From Clostridia bacterium (GTDB taxonomy: Bacteria; Bacillota; Clostridia; Christensenellales; CAG-138), in NCBI GenBank assembly GCA_030526995.1, contig JAUNBP010000005.1, positions 1 to 64,000 of the forward strand: 64,000 nt of DNA. The letters run 5' to 3'. The notes beneath the pieces were generated by a model. That model was not told the DNA's origin, ran no database searches, and was given only the letters and a program-made list of their open reading frames with translations. Below are positions 1-9,019 of the stretch, piece after piece; the stretch's first letter is position 1; each line of letters starts with the position of its first letter. The position numbers and the translations under genes are program-made.

Positions 1-993
1 AAACGGGACTACGTCTTTTACAGCGTCCTTGGCGGTGATTATTGTGTCGCCGTTATCGATATCGACGAGGTCGTAGAGGTCGTTGCCCATGCCGAGTTCC
101 TTCATGTAGGTGAGCTGGCGCAGGCCGTGGCGGGTTTCGATGCGTTCGACGAGGGCGTGTCTGTCCTCCTCGCTCATGGCATAGACGAGGTCGATGCAGG
201 CCTGATCGACTGCCAAGATATCGATTGAGGCGCAGATGCCGACGTTGGGCGTCACGACGGGTGCAGCCAAGACGCCCTCGCAGTCGCAGGAGACCGACAT
301 ATTGCGCATAACGTTGATGAAGGCTATATTCTTGCCGAAGTGGTCCACCACCGCCTTGGTGGACTCGGTCATGCGCTCCATGAACTCCTCCTTGGCTATA
401 TCCCACTGATTGTCTTGGTTGGGCGTGGTGTGAATCATTGCCTTGCCTATCCTGCCGTCGGCGCAGCCAATGCCTATGTTCTTGTCGGAGCCGCCGAAGC
501 CGCCCTGCACATGCCCCTTGAAGTGGGTCAGAACGAGGAGCGAATCGTAGGAGGGCAGGTTCTTGCCAACGTACATCTCATCAAACCACTTGCCGTTTTT
601 TATCGGTAGCGGGGTTGCCCCGTCCTCGTCCAAGATATCGACGGGCGCAAAGGTCCAGCCGTTTACCTTTAGGGTTTCCCTGTGTCGTTCGGTCGTGTAG
701 CGGTCGCCGTCATAGTAGGAGTTGGTCTCCACGATGGCGGCTGTGGGAAGGTCGCTTTCGATAAGCTGCCTAACCCACGGGCGGGGGATGATGTTCGGGC
801 CGTTCGGCTCGCCGGTGTGCAGCTTGATTCCAACCTTGCCGCTCAGCCTGTCCGCTATGCGGCTGTAAATTTTACGAAGCCCCTCTGCGGATAGGTCTCG
901 GGTAAAGTAAACCACGGACTTGCCGCCCTCCCTGTCCTGATAGGGTATGTAGCGGTCGCCGCCCGTTGCGGGAATGGGATTTCTGTCCTTCAT
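1..993 (-). CDS. DUF362 domain protein (C-terminus off window)
   Basis: Reading the minus strand from an ATG at 993 gives 331 codons without a stop to the left edge, so the 3' end is missing. The start is fixed by AAGGAGGAC 7 nt upstream. The protein opens MKDRNPIPATGGDRYIPY, continues with KVGIKLHTGEPNGPN and LVLTHFKGHVQGGFGGSDKN and a short Cys pair (SVSCDCEG); these match my recollection of DUF362 proteins, a family often tied to iron-sulfur chemistry whose biochemical role is poorly defined. It has its own promoter and is divergent from the LysR gene, a layout in which the regulator often controls the neighbour; that is inference only. Confidence 0.75.
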   Translation of the reverse strand, partial: MKDRNPIPATGGDRYIPYQDREGGKSVVYFTRDLSAEGLRKIYSRIADRLSGKVGIKLHTGEPNGPNIIPRPWVRQLIESDLPTAAIVETNSYYDGDRYTTERHRETLKVNGWTFAPVDILDEDGATPLPIKNGKWFDEMYVGKNLPSYDSLLVLTHFKGHVQGGFGGSDKNIGIGCADGRIGKAMIHTTPNQDNQWDIAKEEFMERMTESTKAVVDHFGKNIAFINVMRNMSVSCDCEGVLAAPVVTPNVGICASIDILAVDQACIDLVYAMSEEDRHALVERIETRHGLRQLTYMKELGMGNDLYDLVDIDNGDTIITAKDAVKDVVPF

Positions 994-1130
994 AAAATGT
1001 GTCCTCCTTCTTTTTCTGTAAAGCAGGGTGCAAGAGCCAAATGAAGCCAATCGCTTCCAAGCCCTTTGCAGCTTGCGCCGCAAGCCAAAATTGCCCTCGA
1101 TATCGCATTCGTCCTTCAAAGGCTGAGTTT

Positions 1131-1159
1131 AGTATAACCTAAAAAGGTCAAAATAGCAA
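1131..1159 (-). promoter_or_regulatory. Sigma-A-like promoter for the DUF362 gene
   Basis: On the minus strand TTGCTA (1159-1154), a 17-nt spacer and TATACT (1136-1131). It predicts a leader of about 130 nt before the ATG at 993. That leader contains a GCTTGC-GGC-GCAAGC hairpin but no riboswitch class I recognise. Confidence 0.5.
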
Positions 1160-1205
1160 ATACGTATAACCAATGGAAATGTATAGCTTTTGACTATGAA
1201 AAACG

Positions 1206-1234
1206 TTGAACTTTGGTGCGGCAGGTGGTAGAAT
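1206..1234 (+). promoter_or_regulatory. Sigma-A-like promoter for the LysR gene
   Basis: TTGAAC (1206-1211), 17 nt, TAGAAT (1229-1234). The predicted start near 1241 is practically at the ribosome-binding site AAGGAGG (1241-1247), so the leader would be very short. The gap between this and the divergent DUF362 promoter is where a LysR operator would be expected. Confidence 0.45.
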
Positions 1235-1257
1235 TGCAAAAAGGAGGTTTGATGCGC

Positions 1258-2142
1258 ATGGAACTTAGGGTACTGCAATATTTTTTGGCGGTTGCGAGGG
1301 AGCAGAGCATTTCATCGGCTGCAAGGTCGCTGCACCTGTCGCAGCCCACGCTGTCCACCCAGCTTAAGGGCTTGGAGGAGGAGCTTGGCAAGCAGCTTTT
1401 GATAAGGGGCGGCAACGGCTCAAGGAAGGTGCTTTTGACCGAGGAGGGACGCATCTTGCGCAGGCGTGCCGAGGAGATTTTGGACTTGGTGCATAAGGCG
1501 GAAAGGGAGGTTTCCGCCTCCGATGAAGCGGTTGCCGGCGACGTTTATATAGGCAGCGGGGAATCGGATATAGTTCGGATATTTGCTACCGCTGCAAAGA
1601 CGCTTCAAAGGTTCTATCCCGACATTCACTACCACATTCGAAGCGGAAACGCCGCCTTCGTGTTCGATCAGCTTGAAAAGGGGCTTATAGACTTTGGGCT
1701 GGTTTACAGCCCCGTGGACACCTCGCAGTACAACCTGTTGCGGCTTTCGGCCCGAGACAGCTGGGGCGTGCTGATGAGAAAGGACTCGCCGCTGTCCGAT
1801 AAAGCTTGCATAGAGCCGCAGGACTTGTGGGACAAGCCGCTTATCATTTCGGCGCAGCGCAACGACGGCGGCCCGCTGTCGCAGTGGCTGCAAAGGGATC
1901 TTTCCAAGCTCAACGTCGTTGCGACCTACAACCTGCTGTTCAACGCCTCCATCCTCGTGGACGAGGGCTTAGGCTATGCCATAGGCTTTGACAAGCTCAT
2001 AAACACCGAGGGCAGCAACCTGTGCTTCCGTCCCCTGTCGCCCGCCCTCTACTCGGAGCCATCGATAATCTGGAAGCGCTATCAGGTCTTTTCCCCGCCC
2101 GCCGAAAAGTTCATCTCAACGCTGAGAACGCTCTGCAACTGA
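1258..2142 (+). CDS. LysR-family transcriptional regulator
   Basis: A DNA-binding regulator of normal LysR length (294 aa). Residues 1-60 form the winged helix-turn-helix (MELRVLQYFLAVAREQS and SAARSLHLSQPTLSTQLK) and residues about 90-290 the periplasmic-binding-like effector domain. I chose the ATG at 1258, the canonical MELRVLQYF start, 10 nt after GGAGG; an in-frame ATG at 1252 is the alternative. The effector cannot be told from sequence. It lies divergent from the DUF362 gene and its stop overlaps the ribosome site of the next gene, so both neighbours are candidate targets. Confidence 0.9.
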   Translation: MELRVLQYFLAVAREQSISSAARSLHLSQPTLSTQLKGLEEELGKQLLIRGGNGSRKVLLTEEGRILRRRAEEILDLVHKAEREVSASDEAVAGDVYIGSGESDIVRIFATAAKTLQRFYPDIHYHIRSGNAAFVFDQLEKGLIDFGLVYSPVDTSQYNLLRLSARDSWGVLMRKDSPLSDKACIEPQDLWDKPLIISAQRNDGGPLSQWLQRDLSKLNVVATYNLLFNASILVDEGLGYAIGFDKLINTEGSNLCFRPLSPALYSEPSIIWKRYQVFSPPAEKFISTLRTLCN

Positions 2143-2156
2143 AAGGAGAAAACGAG

Positions 2157-2636
2157 ATGTCCAACGAGAAAAACAAGGATTTTAACGCCATGCTGCACGA
2201 CAGCAAGGGAATGCCGAAGATAATTTCCATTAAGGATGAAAAAAGCTTCAAGCGCTACGGCGGAAGCCGAATGCTCCTATCTCCGCCTATCGAATACGAC
2301 GAAGTGATGAGACGGGTTCCCCGCGGCAAGCTGTTAACCGTAGGCAAGATTCGGGAATACCTTGCAAGAAGGAGCGGAGCGGACTTTACCGACCCCCTAA
2401 CGGCGGGTATCTTCGTTGCAATTGCTGCATGGGCAAGCCACCAACGCAATGGCGATGAAACGCCCTATTGGAGGACGCTGAAAGCGTGCGGGGAGCTGAA
2501 TCCAAGGTACCCCGAGGGGCTTGAAGCGCAGAAGCAAAAGCTAAAAGCGGAGGGGCATAAGATAGTCCAAAAGGGCAGCAAAAACCCAAGGTACTTTGTC
2601 GAGGATTACGAAAACAGCCTCTTCGATTTGGAGTAA
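2157..2636 (+). CDS. MGMT-family (alkyltransferase-like) DNA-binding protein
   Basis: A 159-aa protein whose middle (VPRGKLLTVGKIREYLA, then DPLTAGIFVAIAAWASH and DETPYWRTLK) resembles the winged-helix DNA-binding domain of O6-alkylguanine transferases. The active-site PCHR motif of true methyltransferases is not visible, so it is more likely an Atl1-like lesion-recognition protein, or a regulator, than a repair enzyme. ATG 2157 is preceded by AAAGGAGA that overlaps the LysR stop, so the two genes are probably translationally linked. Longer upstream in-frame sequence belongs to the LysR gene in another frame and was excluded. Confidence 0.7.
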   Translation: MSNEKNKDFNAMLHDSKGMPKIISIKDEKSFKRYGGSRMLLSPPIEYDEVMRRVPRGKLLTVGKIREYLARRSGADFTDPLTAGIFVAIAAWASHQRNGDETPYWRTLKACGELNPRYPEGLEAQKQKLKAEGHKIVQKGSKNPRYFVEDYENSLFDLE

Positions 2637-2684
2637 GCGCCGCCTAAAAATCCCCGCACCCGCCGTAAAGTCCCCCGCTTGGGA

Positions 2685-2713
2685 TTGAGTTTTTCTCGGG
2701 TGTGTGCTATGCT
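2685..2713 (+). promoter_or_regulatory. Promoter for the EamA transporter
   Basis: TTGAGT (2685-2690), 17 nt, TATGCT (2708-2713), about 32 nt before the gene start. Confidence 0.4.
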
Positions 2714-2744
2714 TGGTTGAATAAAGTTTTGGGGACGATACGGA

Positions 2745-3611
2745 ATGTGGATTTTAGTGGCGGTGCTGTCCGCCTTCTTTGCGGGGCTTACCTCGATTCT
2801 TGCAAAATGCGGGATTAAAAAGACGGACTCGGATTTGGCTACCGCAATTCGCACCGTTGTGGTGCTGCTCTTTTCGTGGCTCATGGTTCTGCTCACGGGC
2901 TCTATAAAAACGATTGCGGAGATTGGAACGAAGTCACTTGTTTTCCTCGTTCTCTCGGGGCTTGCCACGGGCGCATCGTGGATATGCTATTTCAAGGCCC
3001 TGTCCATGGGCGACGTCAACAAAGTAGTGCCCATCGACAAGTCCTCAACCGTTTTAACGGTGCTGCTCGCCATAATTCTGTTCGGGGAAACCGATAACCT
3101 TGCAATAAAGCTCATATCCACCGCAGTGCTTGCCGCAGGCATCTTTCTCATGGTCGAAAGGAAGCAGTCTGGGCAGCAGGCGGAAAAGCGGAGCTGGATG
3201 CTGTACGCCGTGCTTGCGGCAATCTTTGCAGCGCTCACCTCCATCCTTGCAAAGGTAGGCATAGAGGGCGTGGAGTCCAACCTCGCAACCGCTATCCGCA
3301 CCGTGGTAGTCCTTGCTATGGCGTGGCTCATAGTGTTTATAAGGGGCAAGCAGTCCGCATTGAAGTCCCTCGACAAAAAGGAGCTCATGTTCATCGCCCT
3401 CTCGGGGCTTGCGACGGGCGCATCGTGGCTCTGCTACTATTACGCAATCCAAAACGGCGTCGTAAGCGTTGTCGTTCCCATAGATAAGATGAGCATACTG
3501 TTCACCGTGCTGTTTTCCTACATCGTTTTTAGGGAGAAGCTGACAAAAAAGGCTGCCGTAGGGCTCTGCCTCATGGCGGCAGCCACGCTTGCTATGGCAA
3601 TCTTCGTCTGA
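2745..3611 (+). CDS. EamA/DMT-superfamily transporter
   Basis: An inner-membrane exporter or permease of the drug/metabolite transporter superfamily, 288 aa with about ten hydrophobic helices in two EamA halves. The halves are strikingly alike: ATAIRTVVVL occurs near residue 33 and again near 182, and SGLATGASW near 73 and 222, showing a clear internal duplication. Substrate is unknown; family members export amino acids, nucleosides or drugs. The ribosome site is weak. It stands alone between its own promoter and the promoter of the next operon. Confidence 0.85.
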   Translation: MWILVAVLSAFFAGLTSILAKCGIKKTDSDLATAIRTVVVLLFSWLMVLLTGSIKTIAEIGTKSLVFLVLSGLATGASWICYFKALSMGDVNKVVPIDKSSTVLTVLLAIILFGETDNLAIKLISTAVLAAGIFLMVERKQSGQQAEKRSWMLYAVLAAIFAALTSILAKVGIEGVESNLATAIRTVVVLAMAWLIVFIRGKQSALKSLDKKELMFIALSGLATGASWLCYYYAIQNGVVSVVVPIDKMSILFTVLFSYIVFREKLTKKAAVGLCLMAAATLAMAIFV

Positions 3612-3637
3612 GGGGTGCAGCCTTCGCCGTTTCGCAC

Positions 3638-3667
3638 TTGAAAAGCAGGGGTCAGGTGTGTTACAAT
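3638..3667 (+). promoter_or_regulatory. Promoter for the propeller-radA-mnmG-rsmG operon
   Basis: TTGAAA (3638-3643), 18 nt, TACAAT (3662-3667), eight bases before the first ATG at 3675. Only one gene boundary in the following four-gene run could hold another promoter. Confidence 0.45.
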
Positions 3668-3674
3668 CAGGGGG

Positions 3675-4874
3675 ATGAAATCCGAGAAGAATTACAAATC
3701 GACTAAGAGACGATTTTCGTTAAAAAAGACTCGTATGGGGCCGCTTGTGACCGCTTTGTTTTGCGTGCTGCTCTTTGCGGGCTTTGTAGCCCTTGTAATT
3801 CTGTACGGGCCCACGGTTATGAATTGGGCGCTCGGCTGCGCTCCCGACTGGTCGTGCATAACCGGCGAAACGCCCGCCCCCTCGCCCTCGCCCCTGTCCA
3901 CGCCCGAGCCCACGCAAAACCCTGCCGAAAATCATGCCCTCTACTCGGTCAATCTCAAGGAGGTGCAGACCGAGATGGTGATTCCCGATTTTCAGTACCT
4001 TTCGGACTTTGGCTTTGCTTTGGGGCAGCTCATCTGCGTCGGAGGCAACTACACGAGCGACGGAACCGCCGCCTTTGTGCGGGTGGTCTTTCAAGACCTT
4101 GAAGAAAACTCGCACAGCTACTTAGCCCTGCCGCAGAACTACAAGAGCATACGCTTCCCGCAGGTCAACGAAAACTACATCGTCTACCTCGACGTAACCG
4201 GAAGCGGCGGTGGCAGGCTTATGAGCTATGACAGGAACACGCAGGAGAGTTTGGAGCTTAAGACCGTCCATTACGGCGTGTTCAAGCTCACGCTGTGGGA
4301 CAAGTACGTTGCGTGGACGGAGCGAACCGGCTCCGTTCGGGACAAGCTCTTCCTCTGCGACGTGACTACGGGGGAATCGGTGACGCTGCACATCTTTGAC
4401 GACAGCCCCTTTGCCCTGTCCTCCCCCTACCTGTATGACGGGCTCCTGTTCTATGCCGACAGCGACGGAATTTTGCAGAGCTTGGATATTCTTAAAGGCG
4501 AATACACCTCCTTCGACACGGGGCTTTACGTTCACGACCCGAAGTACAACGGCACTTACATAGCCTTTATGAGCGGCAACCACGATGAGAGCAGCGGGCT
4601 GTACTGCCTTACCTTTGAAAATCCCGAGCCCGTGCTTTTGGCCTCGGGCGTGGCGGACTTTTACATGGGCGACACCTTTGCCGCCTACATGAAGGACGAT
4701 AGGGTCTACGTCGTGTTCTTTGAGGACGGCGTGACCTTCTGCATAACGAGAACGGAGGAAACCGCCCAGCTCTTAGGTGCGGGCGGCGACTATGTGGTTT
4801 GGATGGACACCACTTGGCGTGACAAGGATATTGTCGAATATATGCGCATAACGGAGTTTGACGATGAAGGATAG
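3675..4874 (+). CDS. Membrane-anchored protein with propeller-like repeats
   Basis: A 399-aa protein of unknown function. A Lys/Arg-rich cytoplasmic tail is followed by one membrane helix (about residues 20-45), a Pro/Ser/Thr-rich linker (TPAPSPSPLSTPEPTQNP) and a roughly 320-residue outer domain with recurring short strands such as NYIVYLDV, KYVAWTER, TYIAFMSG and DYVVWMDT, spaced about 45-60 residues apart. This periodicity suggests a beta-propeller, the kind seen in TolB-like or DUF5050-like proteins. It ends 11 bases inside radA, so it is co-translated with a DNA repair protein; a functional link is not obvious. Confidence 0.65.
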   Translation: MKSEKNYKSTKRRFSLKKTRMGPLVTALFCVLLFAGFVALVILYGPTVMNWALGCAPDWSCITGETPAPSPSPLSTPEPTQNPAENHALYSVNLKEVQTEMVIPDFQYLSDFGFALGQLICVGGNYTSDGTAAFVRVVFQDLEENSHSYLALPQNYKSIRFPQVNENYIVYLDVTGSGGGRLMSYDRNTQESLELKTVHYGVFKLTLWDKYVAWTERTGSVRDKLFLCDVTTGESVTLHIFDDSPFALSSPYLYDGLLFYADSDGILQSLDILKGEYTSFDTGLYVHDPKYNGTYIAFMSGNHDESSGLYCLTFENPEPVLLASGVADFYMGDTFAAYMKDDRVYVVFFEDGVTFCITRTEETAQLLGAGGDYVVWMDTTWRDKDIVEYMRITEFDDEG

Positions 4875-6207
4875 AAACGTTTTTGTCTGCGGCGAATGCG
4901 GCTACGAGAGCAGCAAATGGATGGGCAAGTGCCCGCAATGCGGAAGCTGGAACACGCTCATAGAACAGGAGCGCATAAGGCCCGTCTCGCTGTCCTCTGC
5001 GGACAAGCCCCTGCCCTTGGACAAGGTGAGCGCACAGGCGCAGCTTAGAATAATGACCGGCATATCCGAGCTTGACCGTGTGTTGGGCGGCGGGCTCGTG
5101 TCGGGCATGGCGGTGCTGTTGGGCGGCGACCCGGGGATAGGAAAGTCCACGCTCCTGCTTCAAGCCGCAAGCAGGCTGCACAAGTTCGGGCAGGTGCTCT
5201 ACGTTTCGGGCGAGGAGAGCAAGTCCCAGATAAAGCTTCGGGCGGACAGGCTAAAGATTGACGATCCCATCCTGCTCTACTGCGATACCGAAACGGGACG
5301 CATTCTGCAGCAGGCGAGGGATACCTCCTGCAAGTTTTTGATTATAGATTCCATCCAAACCCTCGTGACCGAAGGCGTTTCCTCCTCGGCAGGCAGCATC
5401 AGCCAGATTCGCACCGCCGCCTCGCTCCTGACCCAATACGCAAAGGACAGCGGTACCGTGGTTTTGATGGTCTGCCACGTCACCAAGGACGGAGCCTTGG
5501 CGGGGCCTCGGGTCATGGAACACATAGTCGATACCGTCCTCTACTTTGAGGGCGACCGCGAGGAGGGCTTGCGCCTTCTGCGCTCCAACAAGAACCGCTT
5601 TGGCTCCACCAACGAGCTTGGCGTCTTTGAGATGTGCGACGACGGCATGAGGGAGGTTTTGGATCCCTCGAGGCTCTTCCTCTCGAACGAGCAGACCGTA
5701 GGCTGTGCCGTGAGCTGCACGATAGAGGGCACCCGCCCGCTGCTCTTTGAGGTGCAGTCGCTGCTCGTGCCGTCCCCGTTTCAAAGTCCCCGAAGAACCT
5801 CCTTGGGCGTGGACGTGGGCAGGCTCAACCTCCTGCTCGCCGTCCTTGAAAAAAAGGCCCTGCTTCGGGTCTCGGACAAGGACGTCTACTGCAACGTCGT
5901 GGGCAGCCTAAAGCTCATAGACAGGGGCGCCGACCTTGCCATTGCACTCTGCATAGCCTCTTCCCTTGCGGATATGCCGCTGCCGCCCTCGACCGCAGCC
6001 CTCGGTGAAATCGGGCTTACGGGCGAACTGCGTCCCGTTTCACAGTCCGAGAGCCGCATTAAGGAATGCGTAAGGCAGGGCTATACCAATATCATCGTGC
6101 CCGCAAGCGCAAAGCTGCCCGCAATCGAGGGGGCAAGGCTGTTGAAGGCGAAGAATATCGGGGACGCCATACGCTACCTTAAAAACGGCAAAGGGGGTGA
6201 AAGATGA
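4864..6207 (+). CDS. radA: DNA repair protein RadA
   Basis: RadA/Sms promotes branch migration of recombination intermediates with RecA. All family marks are present in 447 aa: an N-terminal C4 zinc finger (CGECGY...CPQCGSW, residues 8-30), a RecA-like ATPase with Walker A GGDPGIGKST near residue 88, the RadA-specific KNRFG motif (SNKNRFGSTNELG), and a C-terminal Lon-protease-like domain. The start MKDRNVFVCGECGY at 4864 is preferred to an in-frame codon 6 nt upstream. It overlaps the preceding gene by 11 bases and mnmG by 4 (ATGA), so translation is coupled across the operon. Confidence 0.97.
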   Translation: MKDRNVFVCGECGYESSKWMGKCPQCGSWNTLIEQERIRPVSLSSADKPLPLDKVSAQAQLRIMTGISELDRVLGGGLVSGMAVLLGGDPGIGKSTLLLQAASRLHKFGQVLYVSGEESKSQIKLRADRLKIDDPILLYCDTETGRILQQARDTSCKFLIIDSIQTLVTEGVSSSAGSISQIRTAASLLTQYAKDSGTVVLMVCHVTKDGALAGPRVMEHIVDTVLYFEGDREEGLRLLRSNKNRFGSTNELGVFEMCDDGMREVLDPSRLFLSNEQTVGCAVSCTIEGTRPLLFEVQSLLVPSPFQSPRRTSLGVDVGRLNLLLAVLEKKALLRVSDKDVYCNVVGSLKLIDRGADLAIALCIASSLADMPLPPSTAALGEIGLTGELRPVSQSESRIKECVRQGYTNIIVPASAKLPAIEGARLLKAKNIGDAIRYLKNGKGGER

Positions 6208-8075
6208 GCCAAGAGTTTGACCTTATCGTGATAGGAGGCGGACATGCGGGCGTTGAGGCCGCCCTTGCCGCCTCGCGCATGGGGCAGAGAACCCTGCTTC
6301 TCACGCTCAATCTCGACAGCATAGCCCTAATGCCCTGCAACCCTGCCATAGGCGGCACCGGCAAGGGGCACCTCGTTCGCGAGATCGATGCAATGGGCGG
6401 CGAGATGGGCCTTGCAGCCGACGACACCCTCATCCAAATGCGTATGCTCAACACCGGAAAGGGCCCTGCGGTTCACTCCCTGCGAGCCCAGATGGACAAG
6501 CGCAGATACCACGAGCGCATCAAGCTCACGCTCGAAACCCAGCCGCTTTTGACGCTCGTGCAGGGCGAGGTAACGGAAATTCTGACCCGCAACGGCAGGG
6601 TCTGCGGCGTTGTCACCTGCGAGGGTCTCACCTACTCCTGCCGTGCCGTCGTTATGGCGGGCGGCGTCTACCTCAAAAGCCGCATACTCATAGGCGATTA
6701 CGCCCATGAGAGCGGGCCCTGCGGGCTTATGCGCTCCAACGCCCTCTCCGACAACCTGAGGGCACTCGGGCTGCCCCTGCAGCGCTTTAAGACCGGAACG
6801 CCCGCCCGTGTCAAGCGGGGCAGCCTCGACTTGTCCAAGATGGAGATTCAGTTGGGCGATGTGCCCACCCCTGCCTTCTCCTTTTTGAACGGCAGGCTCA
6901 ACGTCGAACAGCAGCCCTGCTACCTCACCTATACCAATGCCGAAACGCATCGTATCATCCTCGAAAACCTGCACCGCTCCCCTATGTATGCGGGACGCAT
7001 AAACGCCGTCGGAACCCGCTACTGTCCCTCGATAGAGGACAAGATAGTCCGCTTTTCCGACAAGGAGCGGCATCAGATTTTCATCGAGCCGGAGGGCACG
7101 ACCACCGAGGAGATGTACGTTCAGGGCATGAGCACGAGCCTGCCCGCCGACGTGCAGCGGGATATGCTCCACTCCATGGCAGGGCTTGAAAACTGTGAGA
7201 TCATGCGGCTCGGCTATGCGATTGAATACGACTGCTTACAGCCCACCTGCCTCGATCTAACCTTAAAGGTCAAGGATATCGACGGGCTCTACACCGCAGG
7301 GCAGGTCAACGGCACCTCGGGCTACGAGGAGGCTGCGGCGCAGGGCTTCTATGCCGGTGTGAACGCCGCCCTCTACCTCAAAGGTGAGCCGCCCTTCATC
7401 CTGTCGAGGAGCGATGCCTACATAGGCGTCTTGGTGGACGACCTTGCGATAAAGGGTACCCCCGAGCCCTACCGCATGATGACCTCCCGCTGCGAATATC
7501 GGCTTTTGCTTAGGCAGGACAACGCCGATCTCCGTCTGACCGCCCGTGCAAGGCGCTTGGGGCTCGTCTCCGACGCCCGCTATGACAGGCTCATGCAAAA
7601 GCAGGAGGCGCTCGACGAGGTTCAAAGAAAGCTTGGTGCCGTGGCTCCGCCCTCGGATGCACTCAGGCTCTACCTCGAATCGATAGGCAGCAGCGTGCCC
7701 AAGAGCGGAATCCGCCTCTTCGACCTTCTAAAGCGTCCCGCCGTGCGCTACTGCGACCTGCTCTCGCTCTTCTCCTCCCTGCCCGTTCTCGACCGAGAAT
7801 GCGAGGAGCAGATAGAGATTACCGCCCACTACGACGGTTACATTGAAAAGCAGCGCGAGCAAATTGAGCGGCTTCATGCGCTCGAAAGCACCGAGCTCCC
7901 GCCCGACTTGGACTATTCCCGCCTCGACGGGCTGCGGCTTGAGGCGCGCCAGAAGTGCGCCGCATTAAAACCTCAAAATATCGGTCAGGCATCTCGAATA
8001 TCGGGCGTTTCGCCCGCCGATGTCGCCGTACTTTTAATTTACGCAAAGAAAGGATTTAACTATGGAACGAATTGA
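6204..8075 (+). CDS. mnmG: tRNA uridine-5-carboxymethylaminomethyl modification enzyme MnmG
   Basis: FAD enzyme that with MnmE installs the (carboxymethyl)aminomethyl group on wobble U34 of tRNAs. The 623-aa length is normal. The N-terminal dinucleotide fold reads IGGGHAGVEAALAASRMG, followed by MPCNPAIGGTGKGHLVREID and FKTGTPARVKRGSLD, all family signatures; the helical C-terminal MnmE-interaction region is intact. The ATG overlaps the radA stop and is preceded by AGGGGG. No mnmE is present in the window. Confidence 0.98.
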   Translation: MSQEFDLIVIGGGHAGVEAALAASRMGQRTLLLTLNLDSIALMPCNPAIGGTGKGHLVREIDAMGGEMGLAADDTLIQMRMLNTGKGPAVHSLRAQMDKRRYHERIKLTLETQPLLTLVQGEVTEILTRNGRVCGVVTCEGLTYSCRAVVMAGGVYLKSRILIGDYAHESGPCGLMRSNALSDNLRALGLPLQRFKTGTPARVKRGSLDLSKMEIQLGDVPTPAFSFLNGRLNVEQQPCYLTYTNAETHRIILENLHRSPMYAGRINAVGTRYCPSIEDKIVRFSDKERHQIFIEPEGTTTEEMYVQGMSTSLPADVQRDMLHSMAGLENCEIMRLGYAIEYDCLQPTCLDLTLKVKDIDGLYTAGQVNGTSGYEEAAAQGFYAGVNAALYLKGEPPFILSRSDAYIGVLVDDLAIKGTPEPYRMMTSRCEYRLLLRQDNADLRLTARARRLGLVSDARYDRLMQKQEALDEVQRKLGAVAPPSDALRLYLESIGSSVPKSGIRLFDLLKRPAVRYCDLLSLFSSLPVLDRECEEQIEITAHYDGYIEKQREQIERLHALESTELPPDLDYSRLDGLRLEARQKCAALKPQNIGQASRISGVSPADVAVLLIYAKKGFNYGTN

Positions 8076-8709
8076 AAATGACCCCCGCTTTGAACTCTAC
8101 TATGAAATGCTCATAGACTGGAACCAAAGGATGAACCTGACCTCGATAACCGATCGGGATGAGGTCTACAAAAAGCACTTCTTTGACTCCCTCGCCGCCC
8201 TGCCCCTCCTCAAGGATGGCTCGGATGTTATCGATGTCGGCACCGGCGCAGGCTTCCCCGGCGTCCCGCTACTAATCCTTAACCCGACCCTGAAGATGAC
8301 CTTGGTGGACAGCCAAGTCAAGCGGCTCCGCTTCTTGGATTGCCTCCTGCAGGAGCTCGGCCTCGAAGCCGAACTCGTTCAGTCCCGTGCCGAGGAGCTG
8401 GCAAGAAACAACCTCTACCGCGAAAGCTATGACTACGTTTTGAGCCGTGCCCTCGCCGCCCTCCCTGCCCTGCTTGAGCTGACCGTGCCCTTCGCCCGTG
8501 TGGGCGGTATCAGCATCTGCTATAAGGGCCTCTATGCCAAGGAGGTTACAGCCGCAAAGAACGCTGCCTCCGTGCTCAACTGCGAAATGGAGGTCAAACC
8601 CCTAAAGAGCGACTACGGCGCCCGCTGCCTCGTCCTCGCCCATAAGCGTAAAAGAACCCCCCAAGCCTTCCCCAGACGCTCGGGCATACCGGCACGGATG
8701 CCGCTTTGA
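8062..8709 (+). CDS. rsmG: 16S rRNA (guanine527-N7)-methyltransferase RsmG
   Basis: Methylates G527 of 16S rRNA with SAM. A 215-aa class I methyltransferase; the SAM-binding loop DVGTGAGFPGVPLLI lies at about residues 55-70 and VLSRALAAL downstream is typical. The C-terminus ends FPRRSGIPARMPL, equivalent to the usual YPRKxGxPxKxPL tail, so the gene is complete though on the short side. It begins 14 bases inside mnmG with AAAGAAAGGA as ribosome site. mnmG-rsmG pairing is common in Firmicutes, usually near the origin with parAB, but neither those genes nor an origin is seen here. Confidence 0.97.
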   Translation: MERIENDPRFELYYEMLIDWNQRMNLTSITDRDEVYKKHFFDSLAALPLLKDGSDVIDVGTGAGFPGVPLLILNPTLKMTLVDSQVKRLRFLDCLLQELGLEAELVQSRAEELARNNLYRESYDYVLSRALAALPALLELTVPFARVGGISICYKGLYAKEVTAAKNAASVLNCEMEVKPLKSDYGARCLVLAHKRKRTPQAFPRRSGIPARMPL

Positions 8710-8790
8710 TTTGGAGTTAGAGGGGGAATGAAGGTTGTTTTTTGAGGTTTTTATTAGATATGACTTCTTTCTTTGAGTGCGCCGTTTCCT

Positions 8791-8814
8791 GTAGGGGCGG
8801 ATATCATCCGCCCG
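8791..8814 (-). repeat. REP-like element copy 1 (inverted)
   Basis: On the minus strand it reads CGGGCGGATGATATCCGCCC followed by CTAC. The core GGGCGGAT-GAT-ATCCGCCC is a perfect 8-bp hairpin with a 3-nt loop. Other copies lie near 9774, 9837, 40602, 40625, 59906 and 59970. Confidence 0.75.
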
Positions 8815-8850
8815 CCGTTCCCGTTATTGCCCCTCACGGGGAGGGGTACC

Positions 8851-8882
8851 CTTCTTTCTTTTCGGACGCGAAAAGAAAGAAG
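8851..8882. repeat. 14-bp perfect purine/pyrimidine hairpin
   Basis: Arms 8851-8864 and 8869-8882 are exactly complementary around loop GACG. No T-run follows on either strand, so it is not a standard intrinsic terminator. Similar CTTTCTTT/AAAGAAAG hairpins are scattered in many bacterial genomes. Confidence 0.7.
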
Positions 8883-8937
8883 CAAAGAAAAGCGGTAAAG
8901 AGGGAGTTTTATAATCTGCAATGCGATATTTGAGGGC

Positions 8938-8969
8938 GCCATTTTGCCACGGACATGTGGCAAAATGGC
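8938..8969. repeat. 13-bp perfect inverted repeat
   Basis: Arms GCCATTTTGCCAC (8938-8950) and its exact complement (8957-8969) flank the loop GGACAT. No gene or T-tract is attached to it. Confidence 0.7.
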
Positions 8970-8991
8970 AGGGGATTTTAATTATTCTTTA

Positions 8992-9019
8992 TTCATCATT
9001 CATTATTCATTGTTCATTA
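8992..9019. repeat. Four tandem copies of a 7-bp TTCATNN unit
   Basis: Units TTCATCA, TTCATTA, TTCATTG and TTCATTA follow each other without gaps. It is a simple sequence repeat in an AT-rich stretch. Confidence 0.7.
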
